In this document: one piece after another, positions 8,601 to 15,442 of the stretch | Layout: each line of letters opens with the position of its first letter | How positions within the stretch are numbered: the stretch's first letter is position 1 | Source of the DNA: Bacteroidales bacterium | GTDB taxonomy: Bacteria > Bacteroidota > Bacteroidia > Bacteroidales > JALTDM01 | DNA: 26,276 bases | NCBI GenBank assembly: GCA_027074135.1 | Contig: JALTDM010000153.1 | Span: 1 to 26,276 of the forward strand | Direction: 5' to 3' | Translations under genes and position numbers: made by a program | The notes under the pieces: generated by a model | The model's database searches: none | What the model was told of the DNA's origin: nothing | The model's input: only the letters and a program-made list of their open reading frames with translations

Positions 8601-9311
8601 AGTTTTTTCAAGAGTCATATTATTCCCTTGCTTACCGTAAATTTTAAATGTATAATTTGCCAACTCTGCTAAAATATTTATATTAAAACTAAATGATGCT
8701 ATATTATTTGAATAATTTAAATTTTCAGAATATGTATTAAACAAATCGTCATTTCTGTAAACCTCAACAATTATTTGATCATAATTTACAACATTATTAT
8801 CTACTTCTCCTGCAATAACAACTGTACCCATATTTGTATTTGTATCCCTACCAACCAACTGATAATCAAGAGGCAGTGTAGTAAAATTTATATTGCTGGC
8901 ATTACTGTTTTCCACTACATGAATAACGATGTCATCAGAATATTCTCCAAACCATTCTACATTTTCTTGAACCATTCTTCTCTGAAAATGATAATCCCCT
9001 GGGGTACTCGGTGCCGTTAATGTGGCATTAAATGAAACTGTTTGCCCCGGTTGTATATCAAATGGCACAGGAAATCTACCGGAACCATACCCAAAAATAT
9101 CATTATCCTGCGGATTCTGAGAGCCTAAGAAATATGCTCCTTCCGTCCAAGTAGTTGTACCTGTATTCTTATATGCAACAGAAACATCAAATATCTCACC
9201 TGCTTCAACGGTTGTTGGAACAGACTGAGATACAAATTGTGCATTGTTCTGAGATAAACTAAGATTATAAAATAACACAAATGGTAAAAGAAAGAATATA
9301 AATTTTTTCAT
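5667..9311 (-). CDS. secreted SGNH esterase / GH71-99-like glycoside hydrolase fusion with T9SS type A sorting domain
   Basis: A 1214-residue multidomain secreted enzyme. Order: signal peptide (1-20); NBR1-type Ig (FW) domain (about 22-132); beta domain (140-245); SGNH esterase of the sialate O-acetylesterase/CE6-like type (246-485) with GQSNAE (nucleophile Ser253), GAHGG (332-336), WSQGETD (377-383) and Asp460/His463; beta domain (496-595); a second NBR1-type Ig domain (600-710) closely similar to the first; a GH71/99-like catalytic barrel (724-1126) opening with MFGYQGWF and carrying FDEIDEG, where Glu1059 and Glu1062 match the GH99 E-x-x-E pair; and a T9SS type A C-terminal domain (1140-1214, VYPNP then GVYILN). 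I infer that it deacylates and cleaves one complex glycan outside the cell. The substrate is unknown, and no SusC/D genes are adjacent. Monocistronic. Confidence 0.88.
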   Translation of the reverse strand: MKKFIFFLLPFVLFYNLSLSQNNAQFVSQSVPTTVEAGEIFDVSVAYKNTGTTTWTEGAYFLGSQNPQDNDIFGYGSGRFPVPFDIQPGQTVSFNATLTAPSTPGDYHFQRRMVQENVEWFGEYSDDIVIHVVENSNASNINFTTLPLDYQLVGRDTNTNMGTVVIAGEVDNNVVNYDQIIVEVYRNDDLFNTYSENLNYSNNIASFSFNINILAELANYTFKIYGKQGNNMTLEKTVSNVVAGDVYIIQGQSNAEAMKRLESTSANGYQSDFIRVFASGTPSIVSVVNDNKWYIGQGDGYNATHGNTGQWGLKLANIIVNTTHIPVAIFNGAHGGKEIAFFQPPAASDNSLSTNYARLKYRLEKTGLKNYVRAVLWSQGETDADIGTSTEDYVNYFLNLKSAWEHDFPTIKDYYIFQTRIACGISIDKIMAIREAQRQLAANDSHIHIMQTAALTQLSDHCHFPFIDGYEKFADRIAPLVLRDIYNIQPSGDVEAPMITSAILTQHNKIIIETSAQNLQLNDFNSSDYSNFVIENAAQPSNVEVEGNKIIITVPQVYDHNNVTVSYLGEYSGTGHFITNSNGIELVCFNKFPATYVRDNDAEFISQSVPSSVAPGETFTVSLTFKNTGLNTWKSDSLYRLGSQDPQDNQIWGLGRVELPDSVPPNQTVTFTFNVTAPTAEGIYNFRWRMLREQVEWFGDKSKQFAISVVQNVDTIDASTLNNKVMFGYQGWFSAPGDGSQLNKWHHYFSGDNNQVPLVDLWPDVSEYDDDELFDTGLLLPDGSPAKVPSSYTMKTVKRHMKWLADYHLDGVFLQRFVCELEDPRYKEFRDQVLENVRLGCEDYGRVFAVMYDISSSENVNRFERIKQDWKALVDSGITNSPRYLRHNGLPVVAIWGIGFTHHGYHYTPDEAMDIINFFHNNPNPAYRATVMGGVPAYWRELTNDSDTDSAWLQVYESLDIISPWAVGRCHDEASADDFRANLLHPDKEFIDQLNNNGKNISYLPVAWPGFSWHNLQLVYGTNTPYNEIPRNGGRLFWRQAYNIIDEGINMIYIAMFDEIDEGTAMFKCAPTQDELPDPSQFSNGIHFVSLDVDGYDLESDFYLRLAGCTAKVLRGEEPLTVDLPTCDVYTNINDTTNKSSNISVYPNPLNTTVKISGVENGGYVTVYDVCGNKVLTEDLTNSNTVDFSTLPNGVYILNIVTDAGTTNIKVIKN

Positions 9312-9336
9312 ATTACATTTTTTTATTTATTTATTG

Positions 9337-9344
9337 TAAAGTTA
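9337..9344 (-). promoter_or_regulatory. weak -7 element TAACTTTA upstream of the esterase/GH gene
   Basis: Read on the minus strand, TAACTTTA differs from TAnnTTTG only in its last base. It ends 26 bases before the ATG at 9311, a spacing like that of other promoters in this window. No good -33 box is seen. Confidence 0.35.
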
Positions 9345-9414
9345 AATTATTTTATATGACACAGAACTCCCAAAATAAAAAAAACAAGTCTCATTGTTAC
9401 AAAAATCAGCAATA

Positions 9415-9448
9415 AATAAAAAAAGGCTGCCCTTTTTTGGGACAGCCC
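9415..9448 (-). terminator. rho-independent terminator after the repeat-containing T9SS protein gene
   Basis: On the minus strand, GGCTGTCCC (9447-9439) pairs with GGGCAGCC (9432-9425), with one bulged base and a six-base loop, followed by a run of Ts (9424-9415). It lies about 30 bases past the stop codon of the gene ending at 9477. Confidence 0.9.
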
Positions 9449-9476
9449 CTTTCTTGATTAAACAAAAAACTGTTAA

Positions 9477-12400
9477 TTACTTAACAATCACCTTGTAAAC
9501 TTCTGTTGCATCACCGCTAACTAGTTTTACAAAGTAAATACCTTCGCTGTAACCATTAATATTTACCTTAACATTAGTTGATGTAACATTTTGCCTGTAA
9601 ATTACTTTACCGGTTATATCGGTTACATACATCAGAGCATTACCTACCAAAGCAGCGGGAACTTCTACATTAAATTCACCATGCGAAGGATTAGGATAAA
9701 TAACAACATTTCCAAGCGATGCAAAATTGTTTACCGTTGCCATTTGAACAACCACTGTATCGCTTGCAGTACAACCGTTAGTATCGGATACCATAACATA
9801 ATATGTACCATAACCTGTTACAGTTAATGTTTGGTTTGTCGAGCTGTCATTCCACAAATATGTGTCAAATCCTGCTCCTGCATCCAATACTATTGTATCA
9901 GGTTGTGTTGTCCAAATGGTATCAGGTCCTAAGTCAACACTCAATTCATAATGTGTCAATACTCCTACAGCTGTATCATTATCGTTTATTGTATCATTTG
10001 CATAAGTTGCAAATACTGCAAAATCGTAATCCCCTACTGCTGTGAAATCATACGGTTCACTAAATACCAGCGAAACACTACTGTCAACTACCAAATCATT
10101 TTGCAATTGGAAAGTATCAACAACCCAACTACCTCCATTTATTTGATAACCTGCTATAATTGTATCTCCTGCAGGTATTGTCATTCCACCTACATTTTCA
10201 ACTTTGATATCAACAGTATCAACACCTATATTACAAGTACTGTAATGTTCACCATTTGCAGGTTCAGTTACTGCAATATCATATACTAATTGCTTAACAA
10301 TTACAATAGTATCACTTGCACTACAACCATTGCTGTCCATTGCTGTAACATAATACATACATGTATCGGCACAAGTTACAGCTAATGTTTGGTTTGTTGA
10401 ACCGTCATTCCACACATATGTATCAAATCCGGCTCCTGCATCTAATACTATTGTATCAGGTTGTGTTGTCCAAATTGTATCAGGTCCTAAATCTACAACA
10501 GGTTCATAATGAGTTAAGATACCGGAAACAGTATCATTCATTTGATTGTTATCATTGCTGTATGATACATATACCCTGTAATTGTAATCACCCAAAGCAG
10601 AGAAATCTACCGTTTGATCAAATGTAAACGGTAAAGTATCACCAGCTGCAATATTTGCCTGTGCAACTAATGTATCTTCTACCCATGTACCACTATTAAC
10701 TTGGTATGCAAAATAAATTGTATCACCTGCAGGCACATCCATATTACCAATATTGGTAAACATTATATCAACAGTATCTGTTGCACTTAAATCACAATCA
10801 TAATAATGTGCGCTGTCTTCAGGCATTACAACTAACAAATCTACAAACATACAACTGCTATCCATTGCTCCCGGTGAAGCATAAACTGCAGTACCATTTA
10901 TAGAATCAACAAAACTTGTAGATACTGTCCAGTTTGAAGGATCATTTTGATCTAAACCTATGTTTTGGTTACAAAATACAAGACTTGGTCCATGTCCATC
11001 CGGAGCTGTAGGCCAACCATTTCCATCATCATAAAATACAGAATCTACAGTTTCACCCCACCAAGTATGGAGCGCTATATCTTCACCACTATTTGACAAT
11101 CCTCCATTATCCCACTGGATGGCTCCATTGTAATGGAAGAAGTTAGCCATAACACTTGAATCAATTGCAGAAACAAAATAACCACCCGGTAATACTGTTA
11201 AATCAGGTAAAGTATCAGTAACCCCTTGTGAATAGTAAAATCCATTTACATTAACTGCATCTTGACCATAGTTATACCATTCTATAAATTCAGTAGTATC
11301 TGCACCACCTTCAGGTCCGTTATAATTAATTTCCGTAATAGCAAGATTTATATCACCTTCTCTGATAGTAAAATCATCAAAGGCAAATCCATCATATTGA
11401 GCAGCATAATCAGAAGCAAATACAAATCTAAATTTAACATGAGGTTGCCCTGCAAGATTATTCAATAAGTGTCTTGCTTCTATCCAACCGTTTGTACCGT
11501 TTCCATTATAACCACTCCAGCCGTCAGATGATAAAGCACTGATATTGCTTTTGTTATACCAATTCATCCAATCACCAACATTCCCTATAATATTCCACGT
11601 TGCACCACTATCTACAGAATATTCTAAAAGAGCTCCGTCATAACTCCAAGTACCACTTTCTGCTTCTACCCAGTATTTAAATTGAACTAACGGATTATGC
11701 AGATTGCTAAAATCAAAACAAGGACTTTCTACATAAGAATATTCATTTGCATTGTAATCACCGGTTAAATTAGTAACCCACGCATTTGAACCTGATGCCG
11801 CAGAATTGATAACAGGACCTGCAGGTGTTCCAAGTTGCCAACTTGAATTTGTTCCGCCTGACACCCAGTATTGAGAACCTTCAAAATCTTGTGTATATGG
11901 GAAACTGTCTATGACAGGTTGCTTGGTAATAGAAATATTTGTATAATTATTATCTACAAATAATGTATCTGCTCCTGCTGCATCTTCAACCTTTGCATAT
12001 ATAGTATAATTCCCGAAATTAGTAAAGGCATATGCAAATGCAACATCTTTCACATCACCGGGATTAAGAGTATCGGTAATTGTTTGAGAAACCCAAGTCG
12101 AACTGTCTAATGAATAACTTACAACATAATTAACTTGTGGTTGTGCACCTTTATTTTTGACAGTAACCAAGATCGTATCATTTGACGGCGCACAAGTATT
12201 TTCTTGAATTACATTAAGATATGAAACTGATAAATCTACAGGAGGCACCTTAAAAATACTTACATCATCAACATTGGGATTATTATAACCCCATGTACTT
12301 GTTCCTTTAAAAGAAATGTAAAGAGTATCTTCACCTGCATAATTAGACAAATCCACAAATTGTTCAGCCCAAGGATCAACAGTTGAAGGTGTAGTATAAA

Positions 12401-12797
12401 TACTAGTATAGTTTTGTCCATCTGTTGAGGCCAAAACTTCAACTACGTCATTACCTCCACCATCCCAGTACCAAAACGATAATACAATACTGTCTCCTTG
12501 TGTGGTAGAACTTAAATCAATCCTGGGAGTTATCATTTCTGCAGTTGTGCCACTACTATAATCATAATCATTAAACATAGCAGTATAAGAACCTGAATGT
12601 GGTGCTCCCGGTCCATGAGTAGTACCATCATCAATAACCCAGTCATCACCTGTACCGGGTACCAATGTCCAGTCAGAAGGGAATGCACCATTATGTTCAA
12701 ACCCTTCGTAAAATAACTGTTGACCTGATGCTAAATAAGCCGTTCCAAAACCTATAAGCATCATCATTAACATAATCTTTCTAATAATTTTCTTCAT
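9477..12797 (-). CDS. large T9SS-secreted multidomain surface protein (MAM-like, lamin-tail and repeat domains)
   Basis: A 1106-residue secreted protein with no recognisable catalytic site. Order: signal peptide (1-25); choice-of-anchor J/MAM-like jelly roll (29-182, opening YEGFEHNGAFPSDW and ending VDDVSI); CARDB-like Ig domain (about 188-290); second MAM-like domain (300-478, ending FDDFTI); lamin-tail-like domain (484-645, ITEINYNGPEG, EFIEWYN); two copies of a CARDB-plus-Ig/PKD-like unit (652-838 and 839-1020); T9SS type A C-terminal domain (1030-1106, VIYPNPSHGEFNV to GIYFVKL). I infer an adhesin or matrix protein at the cell surface. The ATG at 12797 is chosen over an in-frame upstream start at 12905 because it begins the signal peptide, is preceded by AGAAAG, and lies downstream of a promoter at 12837-12830. 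A terminator follows. Confidence 0.85.
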   Translation of the reverse strand: MKKIIRKIMLMMMLIGFGTAYLASGQQLFYEGFEHNGAFPSDWTLVPGTGDDWVIDDGTTHGPGAPHSGSYTAMFNDYDYSSGTTAEMITPRIDLSSTTQGDSIVLSFWYWDGGGNDVVEVLASTDGQNYTSIYTTPSTVDPWAEQFVDLSNYAGEDTLYISFKGTSTWGYNNPNVDDVSIFKVPPVDLSVSYLNVIQENTCAPSNDTILVTVKNKGAQPQVNYVVSYSLDSSTWVSQTITDTLNPGDVKDVAFAYAFTNFGNYTIYAKVEDAAGADTLFVDNNYTNISITKQPVIDSFPYTQDFEGSQYWVSGGTNSSWQLGTPAGPVINSAASGSNAWVTNLTGDYNANEYSYVESPCFDFSNLHNPLVQFKYWVEAESGTWSYDGALLEYSVDSGATWNIIGNVGDWMNWYNKSNISALSSDGWSGYNGNGTNGWIEARHLLNNLAGQPHVKFRFVFASDYAAQYDGFAFDDFTIREGDINLAITEINYNGPEGGADTTEFIEWYNYGQDAVNVNGFYYSQGVTDTLPDLTVLPGGYFVSAIDSSVMANFFHYNGAIQWDNGGLSNSGEDIALHTWWGETVDSVFYDDGNGWPTAPDGHGPSLVFCNQNIGLDQNDPSNWTVSTSFVDSINGTAVYASPGAMDSSCMFVDLLVVMPEDSAHYYDCDLSATDTVDIMFTNIGNMDVPAGDTIYFAYQVNSGTWVEDTLVAQANIAAGDTLPFTFDQTVDFSALGDYNYRVYVSYSNDNNQMNDTVSGILTHYEPVVDLGPDTIWTTQPDTIVLDAGAGFDTYVWNDGSTNQTLAVTCADTCMYYVTAMDSNGCSASDTIVIVKQLVYDIAVTEPANGEHYSTCNIGVDTVDIKVENVGGMTIPAGDTIIAGYQINGGSWVVDTFQLQNDLVVDSSVSLVFSEPYDFTAVGDYDFAVFATYANDTINDNDTAVGVLTHYELSVDLGPDTIWTTQPDTIVLDAGAGFDTYLWNDSSTNQTLTVTGYGTYYVMVSDTNGCTASDTVVVQMATVNNFASLGNVVIYPNPSHGEFNVEVPAALVGNALMYVTDITGKVIYRQNVTSTNVKVNINGYSEGIYFVKLVSGDATEVYKVIVK
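9738..10844 (-). repeat. two-copy internal repeat, 558-bp period, in the T9SS surface protein gene
   Basis: Two tandem copies (10844-10284 and 10283-9738) encode the same 186-residue unit. Similarity is modest over most of the unit but rises sharply over about 108 bp (10388-10495 against 9830-9937), where nearly all codons match. The shared peptide begins VDLGPDTIWTTQPD and continues to STNQTL with only about two differences in 36 residues. Confidence 0.85.
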
Positions 12798-12829
12798 AGC
12801 TTTCTTTTTTTGGTTTTTTAAATTGACAG

Positions 12830-12837
12830 CAAATTTA
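12830..12837 (-). promoter_or_regulatory. -7 element TAAATTTG with TTTG box upstream of the T9SS surface protein gene
   Basis: On the minus strand TAAATTTG (12837-12830) matches TAnnTTTG exactly. A TTTG at 12857-12854 lies 16 bases upstream, slightly short of the usual -33 spacing. The predicted leader to the ATG at 12797 is about 25 bases. Confidence 0.6.
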
Positions 12838-12862
12838 AGCAAGATGTTGCACTCAAATAAAT

Positions 12863-12888
12863 TTTTGTTGTTATTTTTATCAACAAAA
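12863..12888. repeat. inverted repeat in the divergent intergenic region
   Basis: TTTTGTTG (12863-12870) and CAACAAAA (12881-12888) form a perfect 8-bp inverted repeat with a 10-base AT-only spacer. It lies just upstream of the minus-strand promoter and 24 bases before the recQ ATG, so it could be an operator or simply AT-rich chance structure. Confidence 0.35.
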
Positions 12889-12911
12889 TTGTAGTATTTA
12901 TACACAAATTG

Positions 12912-14816
12912 ATGGATTTATTCGAAAAAATACTTTACGAGCACTGGGGATACAAAAGTTTCAGACCACTTCAAAAGGAAATTATCGAAGAAGCCTACAA
13001 TGGAAATGACGTGTTGGGACTACTTCCTACAGGAGGTGGAAAATCTATTATTTTTCAAGTAGCAGGACTTGCACGCGGAGGTATCACATTAGTTGTAACG
13101 CCACTAATAGCATTGATGAAAGACCAAGTGGAAAACCTTGAAAAAAAAGGTATTCCGGCAGCTGCACTGTACACAGGATTAAGTTATGACGAAATAAAAT
13201 TCTACCTGAACGAAGCATTAAATGAAAAAATAAAGTTTATGTACATCTCCCCCGAAAGATTACTATCGGAATCATTCAGGTCTTATCTGAAAAACATGAA
13301 TGTTACACTTATTGCAGTGGACGAAGCTCACTGCATCTCTCAGTGGGGTTATGATTTCAGACCACCTTACATTAAAATTGCTGAAATAAGGAAATTCTTT
13401 CCTGAAACACCCGTTCTTGCAGTTACAGCAACGGCAACCCCAGAAGTTGTAGATGATATACAAGAAAAACTGAATTTCAAACAAAAAAATGTTTTCAGAA
13501 AGAGCTTTGAACGGAAAAACTTAATTTACATTGTTCGGCATATAGAAAACAAATACGGCTATATTGTAAAAACTATTAAACGAACAAGTGGCACGGGAAT
13601 TGTTTATGTCCGAAGCAGAAAAAAAACAAAAGAGCTGGCAGAATTGCTGACAGAACACGGAATAAGTGCAGACTACTACCACGCCGGACTGAAACAAGAA
13701 ACCCGTAATATAAAACAAGAAAATTGGAAGAATGATAAAACAAGAATCATTGTTGCAACCAATGCTTTCGGCATGGGAATAGACAAACCGGATGTGCGTT
13801 TTGTCATACATGCAGATGTTCCCGAAAGCATTGAAGCATATTTTCAAGAAGCAGGCAGAGCAGGCAGAGACGGGAAAAAATCATTTGCCGTACTTTTATA
13901 TAACAACACAGATAAAACCCGATTAAAACAATTTTTGACAAAAAGTTTCCCTGAAAAAAATTTTATCAAGAAAGTTTATCAATGTTTGACAGATTATTAT
14001 CAAATACCGTTAGGTGAAGGAAAAGATACGGTTTTTGAATTTGATTTTTATGACTTTGTAAAAAAATACAAACTCCCGACAGTAGAAACTTTTAATGCAC
14101 TTAAACTTCTTATGCAAGAAGGATACATAAATCTATCAGATGCAATTTTCACACCTTCCAGGATTAAAATAATTGTAAATAACTATGAACTATACAAATT
14201 TCAAATAGAACACGAAAATTTAGCTCCCATAATAAAAGCACTTACCAGAACATATTCGGGTTTGTTTACCACTTATGTAAAAATAAATGAAAAATACCTT
14301 GCAAAAAAATATAAAACAACCGAAGAAAACATAATAAAATACCTCAGAATACTTCAAAAATCCCATATATTAAATTACATTGAAGCTAGCGATTCACCCA
14401 AAATTTCATTTATAGAACCGCATTTGGAGGCTGAACATTTGGTAATCTCGAAAGAAAATTACGAAGCTCGCAAAGAAAGGCTAAGCAAAAAAATAGAAGC
14501 AATAATTAAATATGCCGAAAACACTACTAAATGCAGGAGTCAACAACTTGTGGAATATTTCGGACAAAAAGAATCTTACCGGTGTGGAGAATGTGATGTT
14601 TGTCTAAGCAGAAACGAACTTGATATGTCCAGATACGAGTTTGACACGATTCTGGAAAAAATTAAAGCAATACTAAAAAACGACCATGTTCCGCTGACAC
14701 AACTGGTTGACGACATAAATTTTGAAGAGGAAAAAACGATTAAAGTAATCGACTGGCTGTTTGAAACAGGAAAAATAAAGTATGATGAAAAAAAATTTTT
14801 GATGTGGCATGACTGA
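12912..14816 (+). CDS. recQ: RecQ-family ATP-dependent DNA helicase (short form)
   Basis: A 634-residue 3'-5' DNA helicase expected to unwind recombination and repair intermediates. Visible motifs: FRPLQKEII (motif 0, about 17-25), LLPTGGGKS (Walker A, 38-45), VTPLIALMKDQ (62-72), VDEAH with the RecQ aromatic loop CISQWGYDFRP (136-151), VTATAT (171-176), and the motif VI phrase QEAGRAGRDG (312-321). A RecQ zinc-binding site is formed by Cys541, Cys558, Cys561 and Cys564. There is no HRDC domain, and only a short winged-helix-like tail follows the zinc site, so it is the about 630-residue Bacteroidota form rather than the longer HRDC type. The ATG at 12912 is preferred to the TTG just before it. 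It overlaps the glycosylase gene by 8 bases, indicating translational coupling in a repair operon. Confidence 0.93.
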   Translation: MDLFEKILYEHWGYKSFRPLQKEIIEEAYNGNDVLGLLPTGGGKSIIFQVAGLARGGITLVVTPLIALMKDQVENLEKKGIPAAALYTGLSYDEIKFYLNEALNEKIKFMYISPERLLSESFRSYLKNMNVTLIAVDEAHCISQWGYDFRPPYIKIAEIRKFFPETPVLAVTATATPEVVDDIQEKLNFKQKNVFRKSFERKNLIYIVRHIENKYGYIVKTIKRTSGTGIVYVRSRKKTKELAELLTEHGISADYYHAGLKQETRNIKQENWKNDKTRIIVATNAFGMGIDKPDVRFVIHADVPESIEAYFQEAGRAGRDGKKSFAVLLYNNTDKTRLKQFLTKSFPEKNFIKKVYQCLTDYYQIPLGEGKDTVFEFDFYDFVKKYKLPTVETFNALKLLMQEGYINLSDAIFTPSRIKIIVNNYELYKFQIEHENLAPIIKALTRTYSGLFTTYVKINEKYLAKKYKTTEENIIKYLRILQKSHILNYIEASDSPKISFIEPHLEAEHLVISKENYEARKERLSKKIEAIIKYAENTTKCRSQQLVEYFGQKESYRCGECDVCLSRNELDMSRYEFDTILEKIKAILKNDHVPLTQLVDDINFEEEKTIKVIDWLFETGKIKYDEKKFLMWHD

Positions 14817-15384
14817 AAAAATTATAGTGAAAGATTTCTATACTCAAGATGCGGTAAGTTTAGCAAAATCGTTACTCGGAAAACAAATCACACGCAAATA
14901 TAATAACGGCACAAAACGCTATTTTATAATAACAGAAACCGAAGCATATTTAGGAGAAGAAGATAAAGCTTGTCACTGCAGCAAAGGTAAAACGGAAAGG
15001 ACAAAAGTAATGTATGAAGAAGGCGGCACAATATATATTTACTTGATTTACGGGATGTATTGGATGCTGAATATCGTATCAGGGGAAAAGGACAAACCTG
15101 AAGCTGTTCTAATTAGAGGAATTGCCGAAATATCCACAGACGGCAAATTGCTAAAACATTATGACGGTCCCGGCAAAGCAGGCAAAGTTTTAGAAATAAC
15201 CAAAGAACTTTTTAATGCCAAAAAGATTTATAAGGAATCCACAGGCTTATATATTTCATCACCTCAACATAAAGTTAGCTTCAATATGAAACAACTTCCA
15301 CGAGTAGGAATTAACTATGCCGGAGAACCCTGGATAAGTAAACCTTGGAGGTTTGTTGCAAAAGAACTTATAATATCAAAATAA
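14809..15384 (+). CDS. 3-methyladenine DNA glycosylase (AAG/MPG family)
   Basis: A 191-residue monofunctional DNA glycosylase that removes alkylated purines such as 3-methyladenine in base excision repair. Family motifs are intact: SLLGK near residue 21; ETEAYLGEEDKACH (43-56), giving Glu45 as the likely general base (human AAG Glu125), with Tyr47 and His56; YIYLIYGMYWMLNIV (76-90), including Asn88; the DGPGKAGK turn (119-126); and RVGI with a C-terminal PWRF. Length is normal for the bacterial family. Its ATG lies inside the end of the recQ-like gene (8-base overlap), so it is almost certainly co-transcribed and translationally coupled with the helicase. The hairpin after its stop has its T-tract on the other strand. 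Confidence 0.93.
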   Translation: MTEKIIVKDFYTQDAVSLAKSLLGKQITRKYNNGTKRYFIITETEAYLGEEDKACHCSKGKTERTKVMYEEGGTIYIYLIYGMYWMLNIVSGEKDKPEAVLIRGIAEISTDGKLLKHYDGPGKAGKVLEITKELFNAKKIYKESTGLYISSPQHKVSFNMKQLPRVGINYAGEPWISKPWRFVAKELIISK

Positions 15385-15420
15385 AAAAGTTGGCAAGCCT
15401 CAATACTTGACTTGCCAACT
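15382..15420 (-). terminator. rho-independent terminator for the type B T9SS protein gene
   Basis: A perfect 10-bp stem, AGTTGGCAAG (15389-15398) with CTTGCCAACT (15411-15420), contains a further TCAA/TTGA stem in its loop. On the minus strand it runs into six Ts (A-run at 15383-15388). It lies between convergent genes. On the plus strand no T-run follows, so any effect on the recQ-glycosylase operon would be weaker. Confidence 0.85.
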
Positions 15421-15442
15421 ACCAATTGTTAAGTAAACTCTT

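Noticed and set aside
5667..9311. Polysaccharide utilisation locus
   Set aside because: There is no SusC/SusD-like pair, no hybrid two-component system and no ECF sigma/anti-sigma pair nearby. The enzyme gene stands alone between terminators.
9591..10627. Several plus-strand open frames within the T9SS repeat region
   Set aside because: They are opposite-strand shadows of Thr/Asp/Val-rich repeats, rich in His/Cys/Tyr/Gln. Two look alike only because they fall in the duplicated 558-bp unit.
9738..10844. CRISPR or tandem-repeat array
   Set aside because: Only two long coding copies exist, with no short regular repeats and unique spacers.
12798..12905. 36-residue N-terminal extension of the repeat-containing T9SS protein
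   Set aside because: It would place a long Asn/Lys-rich stretch before the signal peptide, and the promoter at 12837-12830 lies inside it.
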